DNA from: Sistotremastrum niveocremeum HHB9708
Lineage: Eukaryota; Basidiomycota; Agaricomycetes; Sistotremastrales; Sistotremastraceae
DNA length: 64,000 nucleotides
Assembly (NCBI GenBank): GCA_001630475.1
Contig: KV419394.1
Span: forward strand, 1,302,001 to 1,366,000
Direction: 5' to 3'
The translations under genes and the position numbers were made by a program. Within the stretch, counting starts at the first letter, position 1. The number at the start of each line of letters is the position of its first letter. Below the pieces are notes generated by a model. The model searched no databases and was not told where the DNA came from. It saw only the letters and a list, made by a program, of their open reading frames with translations. Below, one piece after another: positions 33,337-44,346 of this stretch.

Positions 33337-35873
33337 ATGTCTTCAGCAGTAGAGAGCGAAGGTCAACAATACGCAGACCATCTTCAACACATTCTCAAGA
33401 CCAATCACTCTGACGATTTCTGGCCTGAAATCGAGAGCAACGCTCAGAAACTAGGAGATGTGCTCAGAACACGGAGTGGGCCAGGTTCGTTGGTGGGAGC
33501 TCTGGATGTTGGATCTTAGCCTCAATGCTCTGGCTTGATAGTCGACGAACGAACTGTCCTAGGAGGCACTTCGCTTCCAGAAACCATCGCTGCATTATTG
33601 AAGAAAGCCTATCATGAATCTACGCTACCAGATCTCACTGATGAGCGTCTCGCTGCTCTCTTTCAACTCTTTCGCGTTACAGCCAACCTTTGCATGGACC
33701 ACGGTGAGGATAGCCAACACCATTTGTCTCCTGTTCTGATGTTCGCCCAGACGCCAATAGAACGCGGTTCCTGGACGCCGATATCCCTCAAACTGTGGTT
33801 TCGATATTAACACAATACCTTCCTCAATCTTCAGAGGACCACAACGCGTTACTAGCAACTTCAATCTCTCACCTGCGAGTCATCAGGACCGCATTGGCTG
33901 TGCTCATCAACGCCAGCTATGAAACGAGTATGTCGCCCGATCACCAACTTTTAAGGCTATTGAATCGTTGCCTTCAGAATCCATTGGAGATACTCTGATA
34001 TCTTTGGGAGTTCCCTTGAAAGTGCTCGAACTTTCGTCTAAGGTGTACCCTCCCCGATATTGGACGCGAGACAATCTGGCCTGGACTCCGGAAACTATAG
34101 AAGAATGGACCACTAGGCTGGGCATCAGTAACTGGTCTTGGAAACTCATCACAGAACTCAGGGATCAAGGTAAACGTCTCCAACGTCCACTGGATTATCA
34201 ATCTAACATCGCCTATTTATTCAGCGTCGACGCCATTTTTCACAGAAAGCGCTTTACCATCCCTAATCAGCCTGTTACAACCGTTTGTCCTTGATGCTAC
34301 GGTCTCGACGAGCACGCCTCTCCGAGAGGCTGAGGATACGTTACAATCATTAGCGGAAACCGACGCCGATCTAATCGAAGAAGCCTCTACCCTCCTCGAA
34401 ACGCTATCGTTGGACGTGGATTCTATTCGTACATCATTGGCAGACAGAGCGTCACTAGAGCCAATCGTCGATTTCATAGAGAAAGCCCATTACCCATCAG
34501 AATGGGAATTCACATCTTCGGAGTGGCAGAAAGCGCACGAAAAAACCTTTGATCTTTGCAAAGGAGCGTTGATCAAAGCTGTTGTCACCGTTGCAGGCGA
34601 AGATCAGAACATGGACACGCTATGGCAAACGAGCGAAGGCGAAACTCCTGACGCGTGGTTCGTCCAGCGAATCTTACAGTGGATCACCGCCCATGGCTCT
34701 GGCAAAGGCTCGGCCCGGGATGACCTTCTCATCTGTGCAACCTTAAGTCTTGGAAATTTGGCCCGTCGAGGTCAGTGCTAACTAGGTAAATTTGACAAGT
34801 CATTGACCCTGTTTACAGATAAAAGGGCGTCTTTGCTAGCTGGTCCTTCCTTTGGTCTGGTCGACAAGCTGGTGAAACTCCTAGACCCTTCAACCGACAT
34901 CAAGGTCCTGAATGGCGCTGTCGGTTTACTCAAGAACTTGTCTCAGCCCGCCACGAACAGAGACATTCTTGGCCAAGCAGGAGTTATCGAAGCGCTTACA
35001 AATTCTGGCGTTTGGGCAGACAGAAATGATATGGCTGAATTGGTCCAAGGTTTCGCAATTGGTGTCGCTAAACATCTTTCCAACGCAAATTGTGGGTACT
35101 GTGGCTCTCAAATTGAACCCTAAGTTTGATGACTTTCAGCCGCAAACTCTCTCCGACTTTGCAAAGAGGGATCTCCGGCCTCCGCGTTGGATCAGATACT
35201 CGCACTTACTCGCAGATCAGACTCGGTGTCCATCAAGAGCGAAGGGACTCGTGTGCTCGTGAATGTGACGAAATCTCTCCTTATGACTAATCGACCAAAC
35301 ACAAAGGACGGCGACGAATCCGAAGCAGTGAAAATCATATCGGATCCTGCCTCTGCGCAACTGTTGGCCCAGTTCATCGCGCGCAGTCGAAAGTTCCCCA
35401 TCCTGCTCAACGAAGGAGTGATTGCATTAACGCTCATTGGGGCACGAGCCGGTGGTGGTGCGTATATTTAGAATGATATCTTGGAATCTGTAACTTATAT
35501 CATGTTACCAGCGTCCAATGTGCTCGAGTCGTTACTCTCGCCCCTCGACGGTGAACCAACAAATCCGTATGCAAGCCCATTGGTCGAACAGCCTCCAACA
35601 GGCCTCCCACCTAAACCTCTGGACATGGTTGTTGCCATCCTGAGAAATAACGACAACAGATTTTCGCCCGAGCTGCGCATAAACGCCTGTTCACTCGTGA
35701 CGAGCATCGGCAGGATACCACCTGCATCGTCTGAAGAGTCTCATTTGGATCGAGAGCGCTTGAAAGATGCCACATATGCTGTGTTGAAGAGAATAGTAGA
35801 AGAGTCCGTTCCGAGCAATTCAAGTGAGACGGCATTGAGGGACGCGGCAAGAAGAGCACTGGGCGTCTTTTAA
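33337..35873 (+). CDS. ARM-repeat protein resembling Rap1 GDP dissociation stimulator (smgGDS)
   Basis: All-helical armadillo protein. Exons 33337-33484, 33542-33703 and 33716-region onward join in phase; the text reads DFWPEIESNAQKLGDVLRTR, PVDERTVLGGTSLPETIAAL, FRVTANLCMDHDANRTRFLD and ADIPQTVVSIL. The block RVTANLCxDxxxNRxxFLDAD is the feature that made me think of smgGDS, where it opens the first ARM repeats. Later exons keep the helix pattern (LVDKLVKLLDPSTDIKVLNG, GLLKNLSQPATNRDILGQAG, TKSLLMTNRP, AQFIARSRKFPILLNEGVIA) and end REAARRALGVF-like (RDAARRALGVF). In animals smgGDS is a chaperone and exchange factor for Rho/Rap GTPases with C-terminal CAAX boxes. Family assignment is moderate; ARM repeats are sure. 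Confidence 0.65.
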
Positions 35874-37042
35874 GCATTCATTGTTGTAAGGTGTATTTTG
35901 ATTATATGTCATTGCAGATTTCGGGTCATTTGCTGTGGGTCGATTTGGTCAAGGACTTGGTACTTATGAACAGCTTTCTGATCAAGGAGAATCCAGGAAG
36001 ATGAATTAAGTTGGAACATCAAGCGAAGGTGAGAGCATCCCAGTGGATTTGTCGTTGGTGCCAAACGTGTCTTCATGAACGGCCGAAAACGGAAGGGGAG
36101 TCATGGGAAGTTAATCTGGCTTTATGTGGCCCTGTTATCGTGCCACGCTAGGCCCTTCCACGACGGCGAGGACGCGCCGACCGTTCTTGGTTTGCTTTTT
36201 GGTCAACACCATCAAAATATCAGATATCGGCCAATACCTGTGTCGACAACACCAGCTCACTTTGATAACAGGATCAAATTTCAGAAAACAACGTAGATGT
36301 CTATATTTATGGACGGCGGAGACATAGTGTTACTGAGTGTATGAAGCGAGACCTTCAAATGTATCGCCCAGAAACTGAACAGCATCGACGCCGTCTGAGC
36401 ATGCGGAAGCCGCAGGGCGGAACACCGAGCAGGCTACGACATCGACGCAAAGCTAAGCACCCCCAACAACAACTGCGCGGACTGTGAACAGGGGAACGGC
36501 ATCCTGGAACGCTGATCCTCGCTGTGATCCGTCTCTGTTAAATGCGCGAGTTGTCAAAAAGAAAAGGAATACTCGGAGCACGCCTGCAGATCTGATGGGA
36601 CATATCAGACTCGTTGACAGTTTGGGCCACTTCCGTGGTTCCTCCCTCCAATCAAGCGAATGTGCTACGCCCACTCAACCTAGTACGCTTCTCTCGAGCG
36701 ATAGTAGTACACTCGAGATGGAGTGTCGACAAGTGAAATTTCGATTGTGAAAGCAAACGGGTGGTTCTTCTGGAACAGCCTCTGTGAATAGGATCCGCGT
36801 CCATGACGGAGCCGTTATTGTACTACTCCGGTCGGCTTCCCCTCTTGTCCCAACTTATCTCTGGCGACCGGAATGAATGCTCTCATTGGAAGCGAATGAC
36901 GCGCCGCTTTTAAGAGCACAGCAAGGAAAGAACACAAGAGAACATATTTCCTGGCGATTGACATCTGCATATATGGGTAGTCCCCCGCTTGCCCGCTTGC
37001 CCTGGGTGCGGAGACAGGATAAGCCACGCGGCCAAATGATCA

Positions 37043-37156
37043 TAGTCTCGTACCCAGACCCTCGCTACTTTGGGCGAGCTGACTTTGAATTGCATTCGCC
37101 GTAAGGCCCTCCGTAGGAGGGTCTGGGATTCTACCGTGGGAACCAACGTCATCGAC
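37043..37156 (+). repeat. Inverted repeat, left arm (114 bp)
   Basis: Begins TAGTCTCGTACCCAGACC and ends CCAACGTCATCGAC, directly abutting the gap. It is the exact reverse complement of 37497-37610. Just outside, both sides keep ATGATCAT with a small length difference. The arm itself has an inner short palindrome (CCCTCCGTAGGAGGG). Confidence 0.95.
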
Positions 37157-37496
37157 NNNNNNNNNNNNNNNNNNNNNNNNNNNNNNNNNNNNNNNNNNNN
37201 NNNNNNNNNNNNNNNNNNNNNNNNNNNNNNNNNNNNNNNNNNNNNNNNNNNNNNNNNNNNNNNNNNNNNNNNNNNNNNNNNNNNNNNNNNNNNNNNNNNN
37301 NNNNNNNNNNNNNNNNNNNNNNNNNNNNNNNNNNNNNNNNNNNNNNNNNNNNNNNNNNNNNNNNNNNNNNNNNNNNNNNNNNNNNNNNNNNNNNNNNNNN
37401 NNNNNNNNNNNNNNNNNNNNNNNNNNNNNNNNNNNNNNNNNNNNNNNNNNNNNNNNNNNNNNNNNNNNNNNNNNNNNNNNNNNNNNNNNNNNNNNN
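37157..37496. other. Assembly gap of 340 N
   Basis: 340 undetermined bases lie exactly between the two perfect inverted-repeat arms. The non-round length suggests a size estimated from read pairs rather than a default filler. Confidence 0.98.
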
Positions 37497-37610
37497 GTCG
37501 ATGACGTTGGTTCCCACGGTAGAATCCCAGACCCTCCTACGGAGGGCCTTACGGCGAATGCAATTCAAAGTCAGCTCGCCCAAAGTAGCGAGGGTCTGGG
37601 TACGAGACTA
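37497..37610 (-). repeat. Inverted repeat, right arm (114 bp)
   Basis: Exact reverse complement of 37043-37156, starting GTCGATGACGTTGG and ending GGTACGAGACTA. Followed by AAATGATCAT. Confidence 0.95.
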
Positions 37611-37640
37611 AAATGATCATAACCAAGAGAATCCGGTCCA

Positions 37641-38830
37641 CTAAAATCCGAAAATATCATCGATCTCATTTTTCTTCGGCTTCTTAACCTTCGTGGACGA
37701 GGGTTTCGGTTTGGCCTTCTGGGTGGCAACGTGAATTACAGGACGAGGAGCAGGTGGATGTAGGTGGTTATACAATGTTGTTGTGGGTTGTTCTTCGCTC
37801 ATAAACAGATATTCCGATTGCGGTACGATGGTGGGGGTGCTTTGGGTCGGTATGGAGACAGTGGTGAGAGTCCGACTTGCTGGGGATAGCTGTGGCACTG
37901 ACGACCCAAGGTCTTCTTCGTCACTTTGAGTATGAGGACCCTCTAGAAGAGAGAACGTGTTTGTATGAGGTTCAGACTCTTCATTCAGCGAGACATGTGT
38001 GAGAGCCTTGGGAATGCGACGTCTAGTTTGCATTGGTGTTTTCTAAAACTCTTCAGTCGGATCACAAAAGACAGAAAGAGGAACGTTACATCGATCAATC
38101 CAAGAATCTGACGTGCAGCACTCCATGTGAGCTCCAGAGATGCTTGATACTCTGGCATTGCTGCATCGATTCGAGAAACCGTGCTCATCAAGGTCATGGT
38201 TAGTGCCAAGAAGGCGGTGTTTTGACATTGCTGGACAAACGATCTGAGGCGCACATGAGTGAATGTTTCACAAACATCACAGCAGGAGTCCATACATATA
38301 AGCCGTTCGTGTCGCGCGGGTGGCCTAGATGAAGGAATTGTAGAAAGATAAAACGCTATGCCTCCAGAGTTCTGACCTTCACAACCAGTTCATGGATCGA
38401 GTGAATACGCTGTATGAAGAGTATTACACCTTCGACACTTGGTACATGGTTCCAGGCAGACGGTGCTGCCTTCAAGCTTGAAAAAACTTACTTTAGCAAT
38501 AGATTCGGGGATCATGGGAATAACTCACGCATTGGTTTCCTGCTCGTAGAATTTCTGCCTGAAAGCGTCGACTAAATATTTGGCATTGGTGGTACTCAGT
38601 CGTTTGCAGATGCGTTTGAGTTCGACAACATGTCGCCAGAACAAGGAGATTCTGTGCTGATTTTTTCCCTTGTAATAAAGTCTTTGCAGAGCAAGTGCCT
38701 CGCATTCAACTAGTGCAATCAGATCACCAATTTGGCGAGAGGCCGCCTTCAAGCTTTTGAGAGAGTCTGAGACTGTGGCATGATTTTGCGAGTCGATGGA
38801 CGAACGTGGCGTTGGCGAAAAGGCATCCAT
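37641..38830 (-). CDS. RNase MRP subunit RMP1-like protein
   Basis: Start at 38830 (MDAFSPTPRSSIDSQNH). The family signature sits in exon 1: ALALQRLYYKGKNQHRISLF then WRHVVELKRICKRL, the 'LxxLYYKNKNQHRxxxWW' style block of RMP1. Later helices (LRSFVQQCQNTAFLALTMTL, ARQILGLID) follow in an exon at about 38085-38293. The C-terminal exon (37641-38033) is Ser/Thr/Pro-rich and ends in a basic stretch and an acidic-aromatic tail (KVKKPKKNEIDDIFGF), typical of small nucleolar proteins. Known role: a subunit specific to RNase MRP, which trims pre-rRNA. Not all splice sites were solved. Head-to-head with the beta-adaptin gene, 119 bases between starts. Confidence 0.72.
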
Positions 38831-38949
38831 GAGCAAAGTGTTCCCGATCACTTTGAAGTAACGCCGACCAGGGAAGCGCGCCTCCTGGACACTCGCACTC
38901 GAATATCTGTATCTCTATTCCTGTTTTTTTCTGAGTCACTTTCTCTTGG

Positions 38950-41601
38950 ATGTCTGCAGGCCAAGATGCCAAATTCTTTACCAGAGGCAAAATCCAGGTT
39001 CGTCCAGCCAAACGTGTTCTCTCGCTACATCCTCAAACGCCAGCTTCATTCCAGGAATTTAGGCAAGAGCTACAAGATGCTGAACTCAAGGACAAGAAAT
39101 TCGTGAAACGAAAGACGGTCCTGAAGAAGATTGTTGCGAATATCACCATGGGCAATGATAGTGCGCGTTCTCGACCACTTCTCAGATGATCCAGTACCAA
39201 TATCCTCTTAGTGTCCCCGTTGTACGCCGACGTTGTCCAATGTCTGTCTGTACCGAGTTTGGATATCAAAAAGAGTATGTCTACGCTACCTGGTAATCTT
39301 CTGATCTGATAATGCTTCAGTGGTATATCTGTTCCTCGTGAGCTACGGGCGGTCAAAGCCTGAACAGATACGGTATGCTCTACCCAGTCTTCAGCAGGTA
39401 CGTCCCTTCACGAGCTTTGAGAGCCTTGCTGGATGTTCACGTTTGACAGGATTGCAACGATCGCGATCCTCTGGTCCGAGCGCTGGCCATCCGAACAATG
39501 TCCTATATCCCTCTTCCCGCAGTCACCAAAGCCATGATTGATCCTCTACGACATTGTTTGCAAGACAAAGATCCCTATGTTCGCAAGACGGCGGCAATGT
39601 GTGTGGCAAAGATTGCTTCATATGACCTGAAGATCCTGGAGAAAGAAGAATTCTTCCCGTTGCTGAAAGACCTTCTCTTGGACCCGAATCCTGTCGTGGT
39701 GGCCAATGCTGTGGCTGCTTTGACCGAGCTCAGCGAGAAAACAAAATCGGTGTCATTTGGCCTCGATCTTCAGGCTGCGAGTAAACTGGTTGTTGCCTTG
39801 GCAGACTGTTCAGAGTGCGTCGGCAGCTATTCTGAGGTGCTAATCATTAACAGACTCTCTTAGATGGGGACAGATCTACATCTTGGACAGTTTGCTGACA
39901 TTTGTGCCACAATCTACTCAAGATGCTGAAATTCTAACCGAACGCATCGTCGTTCGTTTGCAATCCGCCAACTCCGCGGTTGTTCTGACCACGATCAAAG
40001 TCCTCCTATATTTGATGAATTACATGGACGATAGACGTGCAATAGAAGTTCTTTGTCGGAAAATGGGCCCTCCTCTCGGTGTGTGGCAAGTCATAATATT
40101 CTACGTTGGTTTTTCATGAACGCATTCAGTCACTTTGCTCTCATCTGGGCCAGAGGTTCAATATGTGGCTTTGCGAAACATTCTTCTCATCATCCAACGG
40201 CGACCGACAGTGCTTCGGAACGACGTCAAGGCTTTCTTCTGCAAATATAACGATCCGATCTACGTCAAGATCGCGAAGATGGAATGCATGTACAGACTTG
40301 CTAGAGACGAAAATGCTCACGCTGTTCTGGCTGAATTTGTGGAGTACGTCAGCCAAAGTTTTCCATTTCGATCTCTCACACCAGCTCTCAAGGTATGCCT
40401 CGGAGGTCGACCTTGATTTCATGCGCAGAGCGGTACGGTCGATTGGACGGTTGGCGATCAAAATCGAATCACTGGCCGACAAGTGTATCGAAGCTCTCCT
40501 GGATCTGATTGCGTCAAAGGTGTCCTACGTGTTGCAAGAAGCAATTATCGTCATCAAGGACATTTTCCGCCGATATCCTGGGAAATATGAAGGGATTATC
40601 CCAACTCTGTGCGAAAACTTGGATGCCCTGGACGAGCCTGAAGCGAAAGCTGCCATGGTTTGGATCATCGGACAATATGCCAACCGCATTGAGAATGCAG
40701 ACGAGCTTCTGGACGATCTCTTGTACACTTTCCTCGAGGAGTCAATTGAGGTTCGTCTTGATGAAACGTGGAAAGTACTGGCTTGATAATGTGATGATCC
40801 AGGTGCAACTTGCCCTTTTGACAGCTTCTGTGAAACTCTTCATCCACAAGTCGACCTCCGAAACAGCCAAGAATCTTGTACATAAAGTCCTTAAATGGAC
40901 TACCGAAGAAATCGATAACCCAGACCTGCGAGATCGCGGCTTCATGTATTGGCGACTGTTGGCAATCAACCCCGCCGCCGCGGCCGAAGTTGTCCTCTGC
41001 GAGAAGCCCGCAATTTCAACGGACACGGATCGAATGGAGCGTGGTGCTCTGGACCAACTACTTCTTCACACTGGATCACTGAGCAGCATCTATCATAAAA
41101 ATCCCGAGGTGATCATTCCCTAGGCCTCTTGATACATGAAACTAATATGGCATTCAGACCTTTATCCGAAATGTTAGAGGCAAAGCTTTGACAGACAGCC
41201 CTGCCTTGAATGAGGCGTCTCGGAAGGTGTTGATTTCATTGCCACCGGAGACTCATCTTACAATCGAAACGGAGCCTCCCCCATTACCGAGCCGCAATGC
41301 ACATCCGCAATCGCCATCACTGCCGCCTCTTCCATCCGCCACGATTACTCCTACTGCCACAGCTGGCCTTGAATCAGCTGCGCTGAGCCCAGACCGACTA
41401 TTGAACAATAACGACGAAGAGGATGAGCAAGAGGACGAGAGTTCTTCGGATGAAGGAGATGCAGGCTCCACGAATCCGAACCACGGAAAGAATCAGATGC
41501 GGGATCCTTATGCTGATTTAGATGGAGCCTTTGGATCGTATCTGAACGATGAACCCAAGCCTTTAGAGGGGCGCAGGTTGGACGACGACCTCTTGTTGTA
41601 A
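38950..41601 (+). CDS. AP complex beta-adaptin (AP-1/AP-2 beta, Apl2-like)
   Basis: Large subunit of a clathrin adaptor. Exons 38950-38997 ([16 protein letters not shown]), 39055-39160 and one from 39212 join in phase; the text continues [90 protein letters not shown], and on through HEAT repeats to [17 protein letters not shown] and [15 protein letters not shown]. The hinge is Pro/Ser-rich and then very acidic ([18 protein letters not shown]), and the protein stops at RRLDDDLLL, so it has no appendage (ear) domain, as in fungal Apl2. The hinge end DDDLLL is near a clathrin-box pattern. Tail-to-tail with the OTU gene. Confidence 0.93.
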
Positions 41602-41693
41602 TTATATATCTAGGGTGTATTGGAGTAATCTGGTATTAAGTACAGTGCTGACCGAAGTATGAACCAAAAATACAGAGACGTCCCCAATAAAAC

Positions 41694-42706
41694 TCAGGAA
41701 AGAGCAGCTTTGATGGCTCCGGGTATCTGTTTAATCAGACCCTTCGGACGAAGAGAGTTGTAATGCTGGGACACTTTTAGTTGTGATCATTGATCAGGAA
41801 GGACATCGACATACCTCTCCCAGTCCATACATGCGCCGGTGATAGCTGATTCGTACGGCTTTCCCGCCGACTCCACCTTTACCTGTGTTGACCCCAGGTT
41901 CGTGCACGACAATAGGTGGATTACCGGTCTGCACAACGTGAATGGGGATATTGAAAGCTCTTGATAATGCCAGAATCTCTGGTTCTCCTCCCCAGATAGC
42001 TGTGGTACGGACATTGGAGCAATACTGGGTGAATTGTGCGAGATTCATAAGCCCCGTGTCGGTGGCACCTGCGCCATCCTCCCCATCCAGAGAAGGGAGA
42101 AATGGGAGGAAATCATCTGGATGGGAGAGCATATAGTCGGCTGCAGCAGTTCGTGTTTGCACATAAGACGCAGTGAGTAGTTCACCCAAGATCATGAGTT
42201 GATCAGCAACAGCTGAGAATAAGCAGTGTCCATCGGGATTGATCTGTTCTGATTTAGACAGGGGGTTGGTGCTGTATCGGTTGTGCAAGAACTCACCTCA
42301 TACATTTCGACACCGAGTTCGTCACATATTCTCTTTATTGTCGTTTCTTCATGCTTGATTTCGGCCTCGAGCCTCGCATCGGCGTCGGCGTCCGTCTGTT
42401 GATAAGTAGAAGCTAAAGCAGCAGCTTTGCGGGCCTGATATTCATGCATCAGGACGCTGAACGCGAAGAAGAGCGTGCTCATTTTACCTCCCTTTCTTGA
42501 AACCGACTTCTACTGTCTTTCTTTGGGGGGCGTGGCTGTGCCGTATTCTGAACGTCTTGCAAGACATTCGCGGCTTCAGTTTGAACAGTGGAGTTGTTTG
42601 ACTCCATCTGCGCGAGCAGGTCGTCGATGAGGTTGTCATCATCCACCACTGGAGGAGCGGGTTCGGGCGATAACACTTTCTTAATTTTATTTCGTTTTGA
42701 GCCCAT
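41694..42706 (-). CDS. OTU-family cysteine protease (OTUD6/Otu2-like)
   Basis: Deubiquitinase. Start at 42706 (MGSKRNKIKKVLSPEP). An N-terminal region with an acidic helix is followed, after an intron removing about 52 bases, by a long helix (ARKAAALASTYQQTDADADA, RLEAEIKHEETTIKRICDEL) and the OTU fold. Catalytic Asp-Gly-His-Cys is in INPDGHCLFSAVADQL; later come YVQTRTAAADYMLSHPDDF, WGGEPEILALSRAFNIPIHV and the catalytic His at RRMYGLGEHYNSLRPK, the last part on a separate final exon. It ends IPGAIKAALS. Otu2 in yeast removes ubiquitin from ribosomal protein eS7; that target is inferred. Head-to-head with GID2/RMD5 (137 bases). Confidence 0.9.
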
Positions 42707-42843
42707 GACCGTTATATGGATAGATTAGATAGCCAGAGATACAGTATCCTGGGTGAGTGCGAGGGGAGAGGAGCACCAGTTTGTCGCGTCGCCCAGGGCA
42801 TATATAGAGAGTGCAGGGCCGCGGTGATCATCTGACGTAGGCG

Positions 42844-44213
42844 ATGACCGACGCTCTCCACGCCGACATCCTCAAACTCGAGAATCTGTCAGGAAATGGC
42901 AGAAGCAAAGCTCCCCCCATTCAACAGTCCCTGGATGCACTTCTAGAGTCACTTTATTCTGCCAAAGCTGCTCTGGAGACTGGCTCAAGCACACCCCGGG
43001 CCGTTGCTACTCAAGTGCAGAAAGCCGTAGAGGGGCGAAAGAAAGATATTGATGATAGACAAAAGGAGATATACGGTGCTATTGGGAAGATGGGCAAGAA
43101 TCTCGACAAGGTACGCAGTTCATTGCTTCAGTTTAACTTCGTCGTCAACTTTGATGGTCAGAAATTCCCTAACACCCTGCCAGACCTGTCGACATTATTT
43201 ACTTCACCTTCCTCTGTCAAAGCCCTGGAGAACACTGTGGCTACACACTTGATCCGTACAGAGCAGTTTGATGTAGCAGACGTATTCCACCAGGAGACAG
43301 GCACGCAAGCGCCTCTCGAGCTTCGCACCCAGTTTCAGGACCTTCATCGAGTTCTGACAGCTCTGCGAGAGAGAGACGTCAGCTTGGCACTACAGTCTGT
43401 CCTTCCCTCGAGCCTTGTGAACTTGGGCTGACGTTCGCAACATCAGGTGGGCCATTCAGAACCGAGAATTTCTGGAATCTAGATCGTCTCCTCTCGAATT
43501 CCACCTTCGTCGCTCCGAGTTCATATCCCTTCTATTGTCTCCCACCGACCCCAATGCAGCTCGCACCGCTCTATCTTATCTGAGCAATGCACTGGTACCC
43601 CGATTTTTCCCTTTACACAAGGCCGAGATCTTTAGAATGTCTGGCTCGTTCTCCTATTTACCCATCGAAAAACTGAAGAAATCACCATATGCTGCCTTTA
43701 TGGATTCGAAGATTCACGACGATTTAGAGCCTGCTTTTGTCAAAGAATTTTGTGCGCGTATTGGGCAGAGTCGATCCTCGTCTTTGAAGGTCGTGGGTGA
43801 CATTGGAGGGGGAGGAGCACTGGTTCGCATAGAAAAGGGTCGCAAAGTCATGAAAGACAGGAAGAGTGAATGGAACCAAGCCGATGAACTTTTGGTCCGT
43901 TTCTCTTTCATACACGTCATCTTTCTGACATGCGTTCAGATTGAAATCCCTTTACCGCCCGAAAATCGGTATCATTCGATTTTTGCATGCCCCGTGTCTA
44001 AGGAGCAATCGACTGAGACAAATCATCCCATGATGATGAGCTGTGGACACGTCCTGGCAAAGGAAAGTCTGACTAACATGGCCAAACCGGGCGGGTAGGG
44101 AGTTCTTCCTGTCTTCAGTTCATAGCCCCGCTAACTGGTCGTCCAGGCGAGTGAAGTGCCCATATTGTCCCATCGAGTCCTCTTTGAGCTCTGCTTTACG
44201 AGTGTATTTTTAG
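42844..44213 (+). CDS. GID/CTLH complex RING E3 subunit GID2/RMD5 (RMND5-like)
   Basis: Start at 42844 (MTDALHADILKLENLSG). Exon 1 ends at about 43110 (GKMGKNLDK), exon 2 runs from about 43156 (KFPNTLPDLSTLF) through the LisH-like helix (VATHLIRTEQFDVADVFHQE) to a donor inside LALQ; the CTLH part reads WAIQNREFLESRSSPLEFHL and SLLLSPTDPNAARTALSYLS. The degenerate RING near the C-terminus has FACPVSKEQ, PMMMSCGHVLAKESL and, in the last exon, RVKCPYCP, so it can bind one zinc in RMD5 fashion. Ends SALRVYF. In yeast the complex destroys gluconeogenic enzymes when glucose returns. A clear member with no damage seen. Confidence 0.92.
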
Positions 44214-44346
44214 TGTTTTCTAGTTTATGGGCTTCTGTGTTGTCCTCCAACCAGTCTCAGTCCATCTCATGTGTATAACCTGTTCGGCAACCTCTCTAAT
44301 GTACAATGTACTAAAGACAAAATATCTACTAAATTTCCGGCGCCTT

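Larger units (their letters stand above)
35874..37640. other. Gene-poor spacer with inverted repeat and assembly gap
   Basis: No gene recognised in 1.75 kb. Short open frames (for example + strand 36484-36750) lack family motifs. The right half holds a perfect inverted repeat around a run of N, listed separately. Confidence 0.5.

Noticed and set aside
37070-37583. Open frames reading through the N run
   Set aside because: The frames on both strands are identical because of the inverted repeat and are made mostly of undetermined residues.
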